A DNA stretch of 13,895 bases, from contig MUCU01000041.1 of NCBI GenBank assembly GCA_002817055.1, positions 1-13,895 on the forward strand, in the 5' to 3' direction. Below, in pieces: positions 6,974 to 13,895 of the stretch. The notes under the pieces are model-generated. The model saw nothing but the letters and a program-made list of their open reading frames with translations. It made no database searches and had not been told where the DNA came from. The first letter of the stretch is position 1. Every line of letters begins with the position of its first letter. This stretch comes from SAR202 cluster bacterium Io17-Chloro-G7 (lineage in GTDB: Bacteria > Chloroflexota > Dehalococcoidia > UBA3495). The translations under genes and the position numbers were made by a program.

Positions 6974-7346
6974 GCTCCTCCAGCTTGAAACCGAGCAGGT
7001 TCAATACTACTGGAACCAGAGTGTGATTCAAGGGGTCCACGCCTAACCCGAATTCCTCCAGCGCGGTCGCCCCCAGGAACGGCTGGGTTTCATCATTGCC
7101 AATAGCACAAGAAACCATCGTGGTCGCAACACCAATGCGCATAGGAACCTGTGCTAGTCCCAACTCCACCACGCTGCCGTCTGCTAATCTAAAGGACCGA
7201 TCGTGGGTTGGCGAATGGCCTAAGCTTTCCAAAATTGACCTTGGTATAAGCGTGTAGCTAGCACCGGTATCAACCCAGACCTCAACGCTCTCGAACCTTT
7301 GCCTTGAAGCGTCTCCGATCTCGATCGGGTAGCGAAAAGTGCTCAC
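6960..7346 (-). CDS. Retropepsin-like (clan AA) aspartic protease, single domain
   Basis: A 128-residue protein with the single-domain retropepsin layout: the catalytic Asp26-Thr-Gly-Ala motif in VEVWVDTGASYTLIP, a flap-like segment with conserved aromatic and glycine positions (SFRLADGSVVELGLAQVPMRIG), then the second hydrophobic signature FLGATALEEFGLGVDP, as in bacterial retroviral-protease-like proteins. One DTGA per chain means it should work as a homodimer. There is no signal peptide or membrane segment, so it is probably cytosolic. The start is GTG at 7346, with GGAGG only 3 nt upstream; no better start is visible. It sits between proB (53-nt gap) and proA (14-bp overlap), so it is part of the proline operon. 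Its target is unknown; the link to proline synthesis may be accidental or regulatory. Confidence 0.82.
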   Translation of the reverse strand: MSTFRYPIEIGDASRQRFESVEVWVDTGASYTLIPRSILESLGHSPTHDRSFRLADGSVVELGLAQVPMRIGVATTMVSCAIGNDETQPFLGATALEEFGLGVDPLNHTLVPVVLNLLGFKLEEHESC

Positions 7347-7398
7347 GTTCCTCCAAGAATGGCAATCAGCCCGGAATATCTAATCTTATTAACCAACT

Positions 7399-8529
7399 TT
7401 ACAATAGCACCAAATTGTTTCGGTGGACCACTTCCTGGCCGTATTGGTAGCCCAAGGTGCCTTCTATGTCGCTGGACTGGCCACCCCGTATCCGTGAAAT
7501 GTCTTCCGCGCCGTAATTGGCGATGCCGCAGGCTATGCGCCGCCCCTCGAGGCTGGTGATGGAAACGATGTCCCCCCGGGAGAATTCTCCATTGACATCG
7601 GTAATCCCGGCGGGCAACAGGCTCCGGTTTTTCTCGCGCAACGCGAGGGCAGCCCCGGCATCGACAACCACTGCACCCTTGGGGGAAATTCCGCTGAGCA
7701 TCCATCTTTTTCGGGCTTCGAGCTTCTCCGCGCCGGAGTTGAATAGGGTACCGATGGTTTCCCCTCTGACGGCTTTGGTCACCGCATCTTTAGTCCGCCC
7801 GTTACACATGACCATCGGTATGCCCGACGTGGTCACTAGCCGTGCGGCCTCCAGCTTGGTGGACATGCCTCCCCGGGCCCACGGGTTCAAGTTTTTGCCC
7901 GCCAACGACTCCACCGCCTCATCTACACGGTCCACGTTGGTTAACAGGCGGGCCTCGGGGTCCAGGTTGGGGTCGGCGGTATACAGTCCGTCAATGTCCG
8001 TCAGAATTACCAACAGGTCGGCATCCACTAAGTTGGCCACCAGAGCGGAGAGGCGGTCATTGTCCCCAAAAACCTCCCCTATCTCATCGACTGCCACCAC
8101 ATCGTTCTCGTTGACAATAGGGACCACCCCCAATTCCAAGAGACCTCTAAGGGTATTGCGAACATTCAGGTAGGGTTGGCGGTGGGAAAAATCGTTGGTC
8201 GTGAGCAGGGCCTGAGCCACTTGAAACCCATGGGAAGCGAACATCTGCTGATAGGTCTGCATCAGCCGAATTTGCCCCACTGCCGCCATGACCTGTCTGG
8301 TGGGGATGTCTCGGAGCAAGCCGTTATTACTTGCGCCCAAGGCTTCTCGACCAGCCGCTATGGCCCCAGAGGTCACGAACAGGGCTTCTACCCCGGCGCT
8401 TCTGAGGCTGCAGATCTGCGCCACCAGATGCTCCATCAATTCCAAGTTCAGCCCCCGGTGCTCCGGCGGCATAGTCAAGACGCTGGTGCCCGCTTTGATT
8501 ACAACACGGCTGTGACGCAGTTCTTCCAA
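7399..8529 (-). CDS. proB: Glutamate 5-kinase with C-terminal PUA domain
   Basis: First enzyme of proline biosynthesis; phosphorylates glutamate to gamma-glutamyl phosphate using ATP. The 376-residue length matches the two-domain bacterial form. The amino-acid-kinase domain starts with RVVIKAGTSVLT (residues 8-19) and contains the signature VNENDVVAVDE followed by FGDNDRLSALVANLVDADLLVILTDIDGLY, then the GGMSTKLEAARL segment. From about residue 280 the PUA domain is visible (GAVVVDAGAALALRE, SRGDIVSI, CGIANYGAEDI). The start is TTG at 8529, with GAGG (8542-8539) 9 nt upstream. It is the first gene of the proB-protease-proA-101aa operon, reading from a clear extended -10 promoter about 130 nt upstream. 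ProB is usually feedback-inhibited by proline. Confidence 0.97.
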   Translation of the reverse strand: MEELRHSRVVIKAGTSVLTMPPEHRGLNLELMEHLVAQICSLRSAGVEALFVTSGAIAAGREALGASNNGLLRDIPTRQVMAAVGQIRLMQTYQQMFASHGFQVAQALLTTNDFSHRQPYLNVRNTLRGLLELGVVPIVNENDVVAVDEIGEVFGDNDRLSALVANLVDADLLVILTDIDGLYTADPNLDPEARLLTNVDRVDEAVESLAGKNLNPWARGGMSTKLEAARLVTTSGIPMVMCNGRTKDAVTKAVRGETIGTLFNSGAEKLEARKRWMLSGISPKGAVVVDAGAALALREKNRSLLPAGITDVNGEFSRGDIVSITSLEGRRIACGIANYGAEDISRIRGGQSSDIEGTLGYQYGQEVVHRNNLVLL

Positions 8530-8655
8530 ATTTCAGGTCCTCATAACGGAATCAAGCGGGAGACAACCGGAAATAATCCTTCTAATTCCATTTTCCGGCG
8601 GGTATGTTTCAGGAAATTTAGATGTAATACGAAGCTAAGGGTTCAGGGTTCCACA

Positions 8656-8712
8656 CTAGGCGCGATTATATCATGTAGGGTGTTTCCACCTGTGTGTTTG
8701 CCTTGCGCCTAG
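8656..8712. repeat. 8-bp inverted repeat flanking the proB promoter
   Basis: CTAGGCGC at 8656-8663 and its exact complement GCGCCTAG at 8705-8712, separated by 41 nt. The extended -10 box of proB lies immediately inside the left arm, and the right arm is upstream of the expected -35 zone. Because the right arm would not be transcribed with proB, an RNA hairpin is unlikely for that transcript; paired operator half-sites are a better reading. Confidence 0.55.
8665..8673 (-). promoter_or_regulatory. Extended -10 promoter of the proB operon
   Basis: On the minus strand the sequence TGATATAAT is a perfect extended -10 element (TGn plus TATAAT). No good -35 box is found at 16-18 bp, which is usual for extended -10 promoters. 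Transcription would start near 8658, leaving a leader of about 130 nt before the proB TTG start. No T-box or known riboswitch pattern was recognised in that leader. Confidence 0.6.
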
Positions 8713-8739
8713 CAGCCAGAACCAATAGAATGATCCCAC

Positions 8740-8765
8740 GGGGCCAGCGCTTATTGCCGGGCCCC
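8740..8765. other. GC-rich hairpin in the proB-mfd divergent region
   Basis: GGGGCC (8740-8745) pairs perfectly with GGCCCC (8760-8765) over a 14-nt loop. There is no T-tract on either side, and no gene end nearby to terminate, since both flanking genes start here. The function is unknown. Confidence 0.4.
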
Positions 8766-8785
8766 CTTTAGGCGTGGATTGATCA

Positions 8786-8808
8786 CAAAATGGGCATTTG
8801 CCCTTTTG
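8786..8808. other. Terminator-like hairpin in the proB-mfd divergent region
   Basis: CAAAA-T-GGGC, loop ATTT, then GCCC-TTTTG: a 4-bp GC stem extended by 5 bp around a single bulged T. It resembles a small intrinsic terminator in either direction. It sits between two divergent promoters, so it could stop spurious transcription running from one gene's control region into the other. The rest of 8530-8933 holds an AT-rich stretch before mfd with a possible TATATT -10 box (8859-8864) lacking a good -35. Confidence 0.4.
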
Positions 8809-8933
8809 TTATTACTGGACAAATTCACAGTAAATATTCGCCGGTTATATCTGCGCTGTATATTACTAATCGTAACCCGATCCATTCGTAAACCGGTCAA
8901 CTCTTAAACCCACTGGGGAAGGAAAATTAATAT

Positions 8934-11900
8934 ATGGCCTTGAACGGCATCCTTGCCGCAATTAACGCCCACCCTGAATACAAACGCCACTTGGCATCCA
9001 TGGCGAATTTCGATGGGAACCCCTCGGCTATACCCCAGGCCACAGTTCGCCAAGGTGCCCGGTCGGGTTATATTGGAGCGATCTGGCGGCATTTGTCCTG
9101 CCCAGTGTTGGTCCTGACCCCCAGGCCAGACGACGCCAGGCGACTCCACGATCAACTCCTGACCTACCTGGGGGAGGAAGAGGCAGTTTACCTGCTACCC
9201 GAGCCGGAGGTTCTGCCGTTCGAGCGGCTGGCGGTGGACTCCAATACCAGCAACCAGCGCTTGGGAACCCTAGCCGCCCTGTCCGCATCAGCAAACGGAA
9301 CTTGCCCCTTGATTGTGACATCCATCGGAGCGGCGCTGTTAAAGACCCTGCCACCTTCCTCTGTGACTGGAGCCCATGTGACTGGAGCCCAACAAATTGA
9401 TTCGCCGCCATCCCCATCCCCATCCACGGGAACAGCGAACAATGGAAAGGCGAAGAGCGGGAAGCGGATAAGATCCCAAGCAGCAACCCTGGCGGCACCC
9501 TACCGGGTCGCGGTGGGCGAGCGAATAGCATTGAATCGGCTGCTGACCCAATGGGTGGAGTTGGGCTATCGCAATGAGCCTTTGGTCGAATCCCCAGGCA
9601 CGTTCAGCCACCGGGGCGGCATCATCGACGTATTTCCGCCCAATTGCAATCTGCCTTTTCGTATCGAACTCTTCGACGACGAAATCGACACCATTCGTCT
9701 GTTTGACCCCTACAGCCAGCGGTCGGTGAGGGAGGTGAAAGAAGCCATCCTCATTCCCGCCCAAGAGCAGCTACCAAGCATTACGAACCGAGCGTTGGCC
9801 GATCAGTTGATCGCAGAAATGGACTTTTCTCGATGCAACGAGGAAGCTAAAGAACGGCTCGAAGACGAAATCACCCACCTATTTTCCGAGCCCGACCGCG
9901 AGACCCTTTCTTTCTATAATGGCTTACTAAACAGCGCCAACCTGCTGGAGTACCTCCCTGAATCCAGTTGGGTGATTTTGGAAAGGGCTAGCCAGGTGGA
10001 GTCGGAAGCCTCAGAGCTGGAAGATCGTTTCGATCGGATGCGCCGCAGCAGAGAAGAACGGGGTGACATTCCCAGGGGTTTCCCTTCTCCTTACGTGTCC
10101 TGGGCCGATTTTGCGGCCCAGCTAGCACAGAAACGGCGATTGCTGCTGCAAACTTGGGTCAGCGCTGATGAAGACAGGATATTCGGGCCCGCCATTCCTT
10201 ATTACGGTAGGCTGGAACAACTGGCCAGTGACGCCCGGCGTTACCAAATCGACGGCACAGCGGTGGTGGCGGTGACCCAACACGCCAGACGCTTGGCGGA
10301 GATTCTCGAAGAAGCTGGCACCGGCGTAACGGTTTCCGAGGAGCTGGAAGCCGTACCCCAACCGGGCCACATTTACTTGGTTTCCGGGTCATTACGGGAA
10401 GGATGGACTCTGGCATCTTCCCAAGCGATGCCGGTCCAGAATGACCATCAACCACCGCCTGACCCCCAAACAATCACCGATGGGATGCCCGAATATGTCC
10501 CGTCGAAAGCCTCTCAAGAAGACGGTCAAAATGGCAATTTCTCACTGACGGTACTTACGGACGCCGAGTTATTCGGGACAGCCAAAGAGCGACGTTACCG
10601 GCGCACCAAGCGGGCGGAGCACGGGCCTGACGTGGTTTTGGCCGACTTGGTGGAAGGCAGCTACGTGGTCCACATCGACCACGGTGTCGCCCGTTTTTCC
10701 GGCACCACCAAGATGGGAGAGGACGGCGAGGAAAAAGAGTATCTCGTCTTGGAATACGCCGATCAGGACAAGCTTTACGTGCCAACAAACCACTTGGACC
10801 GAGTCAGTTCTTACGTTGGAGCGCTGGACCGACCGCCCAGCTTAACTCGCCTCAGCGCCGGGGACTGGGCCCGCATTAAAGAGAAGGTAAAGGGCGCCAC
10901 CAAGGAACTGGCGGAAGAACTCATCAGAATGCACGCCGCCAGAGAAATGGCCGAAGGCTACGAGTTCAGCCCGGACACAACCTGGCAAAAGGAATTGGAA
11001 GACTCCTTTCCATACGAGGAAACCCCAGACCAAGCAAAAGCCATAGACCAAGTCAAAGGCGACATGGAAAACCTAAAACCCATGGACCGGCTGATTTGCG
11101 GCGACGTGGGTTACGGCAAAACCGAGGTTGCCCTACGGGCGGCCTTCAAGACAATCAACGACGGCATGCAGGTGGGAATTTTGGTGCCAACCACCGTGCT
11201 GGCACAACAGCACTATGCAACGTTCAGTGAGCGGCTGAGCCCTTTCCCAGTCAACGTGGAAGTTCTCAGCCGGTTCAGAACCCCCAAGGAACAAAAAGAA
11301 GTCATTGAAAGGTTGAAGGAGGGCAGCGTTGACATTGTCATAGGCACACACCGGCTGTTGCAGAAAGACGTGGAATTCAAAAACTTGGGCCTGGCGGTGG
11401 TGGACGAAGAGCAACGGTTCGGCGTTGCCCATAAAGAACGTCTAAAGCAACTCCGGCAGCAGGTGGACGTGCTGACCATGAGCGCCACTCCCATACCGCG
11501 CACACTCAACCTGGCATTAGCCGGAATCAGAGACCTCAGTACTATGGACACTCCGCCGGAGTCCCGCCTACCGATCAAAACTTTCGTTTCCGAACACAGC
11601 GATGATGTTGTAAGAGAGGCTATTCTCAGGGAATTGGAGCGCAACGGGCAGGTTTTCTACCTTCACAACCGGGTTAGGACTATCCACCAAACAGCGGCCG
11701 AGCTTGCCGAACTGGTGCCTCAAGCCCGCTTCTTGGTGGCTCACGGGCAGATGGGCGAAGGAGAACTGGAAGAGGTGATGATCGCTTTCTCGAAAGGGGA
11801 AGGGGACGTATTGGTGTGCACCACGATCATCGAGTCAGGTCTGGACATGCCCAACGTCAACACGCTAATCATCGATAGGGCGGACCGTTTCGGTCTATCG

Positions 11901-12674
11901 CAACTATATCAACTCAGGGGACGGGTCGGTCGAGGAGAGCACAGGGCCTACGCCTATCTGTTGATACCCAGGGGCCGGAGGATTACCGAGGCAGCGGAGC
12001 AACGGGTTCAAGCCATATTGGAATCCTCGGAATTGGGCTCCGGCTTCCGCATCGCTATGCGAGACCTGGAAATACGCGGGGCAGGAAACCTGCTTGGGGC
12101 GGCCCAAAGCGGTCACATTCAAGAAGTGGGTTTAAGCCTCTATAGCCAACTGCTACAAGAAGCCGTTGAAGATATGCGGGAAGACAAAGGCCGAACGCCT
12201 TCGACGACCAAGGTTTCAGCTGAACTGCCAAGAATGGACCTGCCTTTGGACGCCCGTATCCCCGACACCTACATTGACCACATGCCCACCCGCCTGGCCA
12301 TTTACCAGCGGATTGCGAAAATTACGAGCCGTGGCGAAATCCCCCAACTCCAAGAAGAGCTGAATGACCGGTTTGGGCCACTACCCCAAGAGGTGGATAA
12401 CCTGCTGGTCATCGCCGATCTACGAGCGTTAGGCGGAATGGTTAACATTGAGTCCATCCAACACTCCAAAGAGGCCATCGTCCTGGCGCTTCGTTCCCCG
12501 GTTGGAGGCGCCAAGGGTCCGCTGCAACAAACCTTGGGCCCCTCAGCCAACGTTGGCAATCAGCAAGTCCAATTGCCCATGCGCCGCTTGGGGGATGAGT
12601 GGCTCACGCGTTTGACCCGGTTGCTGGAGCGGTTTCTCATATTTCATGAAAGGTTGGCTGCCTTGCCGGGTTAA
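8934..12674 (+). CDS. mfd: Transcription-repair coupling factor Mfd
   Basis: Mfd is an ATP-driven DNA translocase that removes RNA polymerase stalled at lesions and recruits UvrA. All parts are visible in the 1246 residues (E. coli about 1150). There is a UvrB-like N-terminal module (LPEPEVLPFERL; GTFSHRGGIIDVFPP; ELFDDEIDTIRLFDPYSQRS) and an RNA-polymerase-interacting domain (DLVEGSYVVHIDHGVARFSG with EYLVLEYADQDKLYVPTNHL). The RecG-like motor has Walker A Gly723-Lys729-Thr730 (GDVGYGKTE), the DEEQ box at 824-827, and SATPIPRTL, followed by the TRG region (RFGLSQLYQLRGRVGR) and the C-terminal D7 domain. The extra length comes mainly from a low-complexity insertion at about 142-182 and a loose linker near 495-545. 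Start ATG 8934 follows GGGGAAGGA (8915-8923). No missing motor residue was noticed. Confidence 0.98.
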   Translation: MALNGILAAINAHPEYKRHLASMANFDGNPSAIPQATVRQGARSGYIGAIWRHLSCPVLVLTPRPDDARRLHDQLLTYLGEEEAVYLLPEPEVLPFERLAVDSNTSNQRLGTLAALSASANGTCPLIVTSIGAALLKTLPPSSVTGAHVTGAQQIDSPPSPSPSTGTANNGKAKSGKRIRSQAATLAAPYRVAVGERIALNRLLTQWVELGYRNEPLVESPGTFSHRGGIIDVFPPNCNLPFRIELFDDEIDTIRLFDPYSQRSVREVKEAILIPAQEQLPSITNRALADQLIAEMDFSRCNEEAKERLEDEITHLFSEPDRETLSFYNGLLNSANLLEYLPESSWVILERASQVESEASELEDRFDRMRRSREERGDIPRGFPSPYVSWADFAAQLAQKRRLLLQTWVSADEDRIFGPAIPYYGRLEQLASDARRYQIDGTAVVAVTQHARRLAEILEEAGTGVTVSEELEAVPQPGHIYLVSGSLREGWTLASSQAMPVQNDHQPPPDPQTITDGMPEYVPSKASQEDGQNGNFSLTVLTDAELFGTAKERRYRRTKRAEHGPDVVLADLVEGSYVVHIDHGVARFSGTTKMGEDGEEKEYLVLEYADQDKLYVPTNHLDRVSSYVGALDRPPSLTRLSAGDWARIKEKVKGATKELAEELIRMHAAREMAEGYEFSPDTTWQKELEDSFPYEETPDQAKAIDQVKGDMENLKPMDRLICGDVGYGKTEVALRAAFKTINDGMQVGILVPTTVLAQQHYATFSERLSPFPVNVEVLSRFRTPKEQKEVIERLKEGSVDIVIGTHRLLQKDVEFKNLGLAVVDEEQRFGVAHKERLKQLRQQVDVLTMSATPIPRTLNLALAGIRDLSTMDTPPESRLPIKTFVSEHSDDVVREAILRELERNGQVFYLHNRVRTIHQTAAELAELVPQARFLVAHGQMGEGELEEVMIAFSKGEGDVLVCTTIIESGLDMPNVNTLIIDRADRFGLSQLYQLRGRVGRGEHRAYAYLLIPRGRRITEAAEQRVQAILESSELGSGFRIAMRDLEIRGAGNLLGAAQSGHIQEVGLSLYSQLLQEAVEDMREDKGRTPSTTKVSAELPRMDLPLDARIPDTYIDHMPTRLAIYQRIAKITSRGEIPQLQEELNDRFGPLPQEVDNLLVIADLRALGGMVNIESIQHSKEAIVLALRSPVGGAKGPLQQTLGPSANVGNQQVQLPMRRLGDEWLTRLTRLLERFLIFHERLAALPG
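9362..9391 (+). repeat. Perfect 15-nt tandem duplication inside mfd
   Basis: TGTGACTGGAGCCCA occurs twice with no change (9362-9376 and 9377-9391), duplicating five residues (VTGAH/VTGAQ). The in-frame copy sits in a linker insertion of the UvrB-like module and looks like recent slippage. Confidence 0.9.
9409..9425 (+). repeat. CATCCC hexanucleotide repeat inside mfd
   Basis: Nearly three units of CATCCC (9409-9425) encode the PSPSP stretch of the same Mfd linker. The unit length keeps the frame whatever the copy number. Confidence 0.8.
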
Positions 12675-12853
12675 CTTGTTGCCGAGGCACCGCTTTTGCT
12701 CGCCAATCTGGACCCATCCGGTGAAAAGACTCCCAAGGGACTTGAGCGGTACTTGGGCGTGAACAGATATGACCCCGGCCGCAGCCCCACCATGTCTCCA
12801 CAAATCCAATTATTGCGCGTTGTCGAATCTACAATATTGATTGGGCATCTTAG

Positions 12854-12882
12854 TTTACAAGTGGTTAGTCCCACAATATTTT
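12854..12882 (+). promoter_or_regulatory. Candidate promoter of the thioredoxin lipoprotein gene
   Basis: TTTACA (12854-12859, 5 of 6 to the -35 consensus) is followed by 17 bp and TATTTT (12877-12882, 4 of 6 to the -10 consensus), about 60 nt upstream of the ATG. It would let the gene be transcribed separately from mfd. The remaining part of the 272-nt gap after mfd holds no gene or clear terminator that I can see. Confidence 0.4.
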
Positions 12883-12946
12883 TGCTAGACCGACGATAAC
12901 ACAAGATGATCCTCCGCTCGAGGGTGGGCACGCCGGGAGGCCAATA

Positions 12947-13618
12947 ATGACATTTGAGACAAATTTGAGGCAATCTACAAGACCTGATCTTAATAATGCT
13001 CGGAAAAAGGACAGAGGAACATTGCGGCAACACAAATGGGCCAGCAGGCCGGGCGTCGCTATTATGGCGTTGTCGGTACTGGCGATTATCCTGGTGGCCT
13101 GCGGGGGGAACTCAGAAGCTATTAGTTCTTCAGGCGCATCTAGCTCATCTGTTAACGTTTCCAAGGACAGCGGCGACCGAGCCCCCAACTTCTCGGTCAC
13201 TCTCTTCCAAGGCGAAGACGTATTGGGGGCCAGCGAGATTAACATTCACGATCTGCTAAAAGGACAGCCCTTAGTCCTGAACTTCTGGGCTGGATTGTGC
13301 CCACCCTGCCGGGCCGAGATGCCGGACCTTCAATTGTTCAATGAAGAATTCAAAGACCGGCTAACCCTGTTGGGCGTTGACCTAGGCCAGTTTACAGGCC
13401 TCGGTACACAAAAAGACGCTGCGGACCTTTTGGATGAATTGGGAGTGACTTACCCCACGGGATTCACCAACGACTCCAACGTAATTAAGGACTACAGAGT
13501 GTTCGGACTGCCCGCTACGATATTTATCGATGCCAACGGTGAAATTTTCAAGAATTGGGGCGGCGCACTGAACCTCAAAGTGCTTCAGGAGCAGTCCAAC
13601 GCCATGTTGGCCCAGTAG
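12947..13618 (+). CDS. TlpA/ResA-like thioredoxin-fold lipoprotein
   Basis: A 223-residue extracytoplasmic thiol-disulfide oxidoreductase. A long charged N-terminal tail (about 35 residues) precedes a hydrophobic segment (37-51) that ends in a lipobox, LVAC, with Cys52 as the predicted lipidated residue. A Ser-rich linker follows (55-73). The TlpA/AhpC-type domain starts at DRAPNFSVTLFQG and has the redox motif Cys118-Pro-Pro-Cys121 in FWAGLCPPCRAEMP, and the cis-proline at Pro189 (FGLPATIFID). The usual Trp before the first Cys is replaced by Leu. The start ATG 12947 has GGGAGG 6 nt upstream; starting there gives an unusually long n-region, but no internal start has a better site. Such proteins reduce disulfides in cytochrome c maturation or protect envelope proteins. 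No cytochrome genes are nearby, so the partner is unknown. Confidence 0.9.
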   Translation: MTFETNLRQSTRPDLNNARKKDRGTLRQHKWASRPGVAIMALSVLAIILVACGGNSEAISSSGASSSSVNVSKDSGDRAPNFSVTLFQGEDVLGASEINIHDLLKGQPLVLNFWAGLCPPCRAEMPDLQLFNEEFKDRLTLLGVDLGQFTGLGTQKDAADLLDELGVTYPTGFTNDSNVIKDYRVFGLPATIFIDANGEIFKNWGGALNLKVLQEQSNAMLAQ

Positions 13619-13669
13619 GTCACAGGCGCCAGCAGATCAAGCGACCAAATCCGACTCCTAGCGTAGTCC

Positions 13670-13719
13670 GGCAAGACAAGAAGGTGCGACTCACGAAAGT
13701 CGCACCTTCTTGTCTTGCC
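13670..13719. terminator. Perfect 22-bp stem hairpin after the thioredoxin gene
   Basis: Bases 13670-13691 and 13698-13719 are perfect inverted complements of 22 bp around a 6-nt loop (CACGAA). After a 4-nt bulge on the 3-prime side, a further AGTCC/GGACT pairing (13665-13669 with 13724-13728) extends it. It lies 51 nt after the stop codon. There is no T-tract beyond it, so it is a strong transcript-end structure or a member of a palindromic repeat family rather than a textbook terminator. Confidence 0.6.
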
Positions 13720-13880
13720 AGTAGGACTTAAACCTCACCTAGAGTGCCCGTCTTTCAGCGAAACAGGGCTCTAGTATCAACCATAGGTTGTGGTTGGCCC
13801 ACAGGGCAATCGCGTCTTAATGGCAATTTGAAATTTGTATAAAATAGTAGCCATCATGATGGAATTGGGGAGGGGTAGTG

Positions 13881-13895
13881 ATGGTTGAGTCGACG
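13881..13895 (+). CDS. Start of a plus-strand gene cut by the window edge
   Basis: ATG at 13881 opens a frame (MVEST) that runs off the window. It is preceded by a strong GGGGAGGGG (13867-13875); an in-frame GTG directly before (13878) is an alternative start. An AT-rich stretch with TATAAA (13838-13843) lies about 40 nt upstream and may be its -10 box, though no good -35 was found. Five codons are too few to name a product. Confidence 0.5.

Noticed and set aside
7517..8173. 218-codon plus-strand open frame opposite proB.
   Set aside because: A shadow of proB codon structure; Ser/Arg/Pro-rich with no domain.
8530..8933. Possible T-box, riboswitch, tRNA or 6S-type RNA in the proB-mfd gap.
   Set aside because: No conserved core sequences or cloverleaf were found; only the hairpins and promoter listed.
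12671..13033. 120-codon minus-strand open frame between mfd and the thioredoxin gene.
   Set aside because: It overlaps the start of the thioredoxin gene, has no domain features, and antisense position and composition look non-coding.
13778..13790. CAACC-ATA-GGTTG mini-hairpin near the right edge.
   Set aside because: A 5-bp stem with a 3-nt loop is too small to assign a role.

Overview
The window looks like a piece of a free-living, moderately GC-rich bacterial chromosome. Genes are tightly packed, starts are often TTG or GTG behind clear GGAGG-type ribosome binding sites, and UGA is the normal stop for several genes. A two-subunit transketolase, a Deinococcus/Chloroflexi-flavoured Mfd and a lipoprotein thioredoxin point to a Chloroflexota-type lineage, perhaps the marine SAR202/Dehalococcoidia group. 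That placement is an inference from protein flavour only; no rRNA or phylogenetic marker was tested. There are no tRNA or rRNA genes, insertion sequences, prophage genes or CRISPR arrays that I can see.

Layout. At 172-1011 (minus) lies an amidohydrolase of the COG2159 type. Across a divergent promoter region (1012-1355) starts a plus-strand operon: the two halves of a split transketolase (1356-2231 and 2231-3181), then a peroxiredoxin-like thioredoxin-fold protein (3218-3757). A conventional gene finder would truncate or miss this third gene, because its reading frame crosses two in-frame UGA codons. These fall exactly at the two positions of the family's CxxC redox motif, giving a predicted UxxU (Sec43-x-x-Sec46) protein. 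A stem-loop with the features of a bacterial SECIS element lies 16 nt after the second UGA. This is the most interesting object in the window. A short intergenic region with a 3 x 12-nt repeat follows, then rmuC (4053-5342).

Convergent to rmuC is a minus-strand proline-biosynthesis operon, in order of transcription: proB (8529-7399), a small retropepsin-like aspartic protease (7346-6960), proA (6973-5654) and a 101-residue acidic protein of unknown function (5641-5336). These genes are coupled by overlaps or by ribosome binding sites placed inside the upstream gene. The 404-nt proB-mfd divergent region holds a clean extended -10 promoter for proB, flanked by an 8-bp inverted repeat that may be an operator, plus two GC-rich hairpins.

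mfd (8934-12674, plus) encodes a full-length transcription-repair coupling factor with a slippage-prone linker insertion. It is followed by a TlpA/ResA-like membrane-anchored thioredoxin (12947-13618), a perfect 22-bp stem hairpin, and the first codons of another plus-strand gene at the right edge.

Together the window combines central carbon metabolism (transketolase), proline synthesis, genome maintenance (Mfd, RmuC) and two thioredoxin-fold redox proteins, one predicted to be a diselenide protein. The machinery for selenocysteine (selA, selB, selC, selD) is not in the window.
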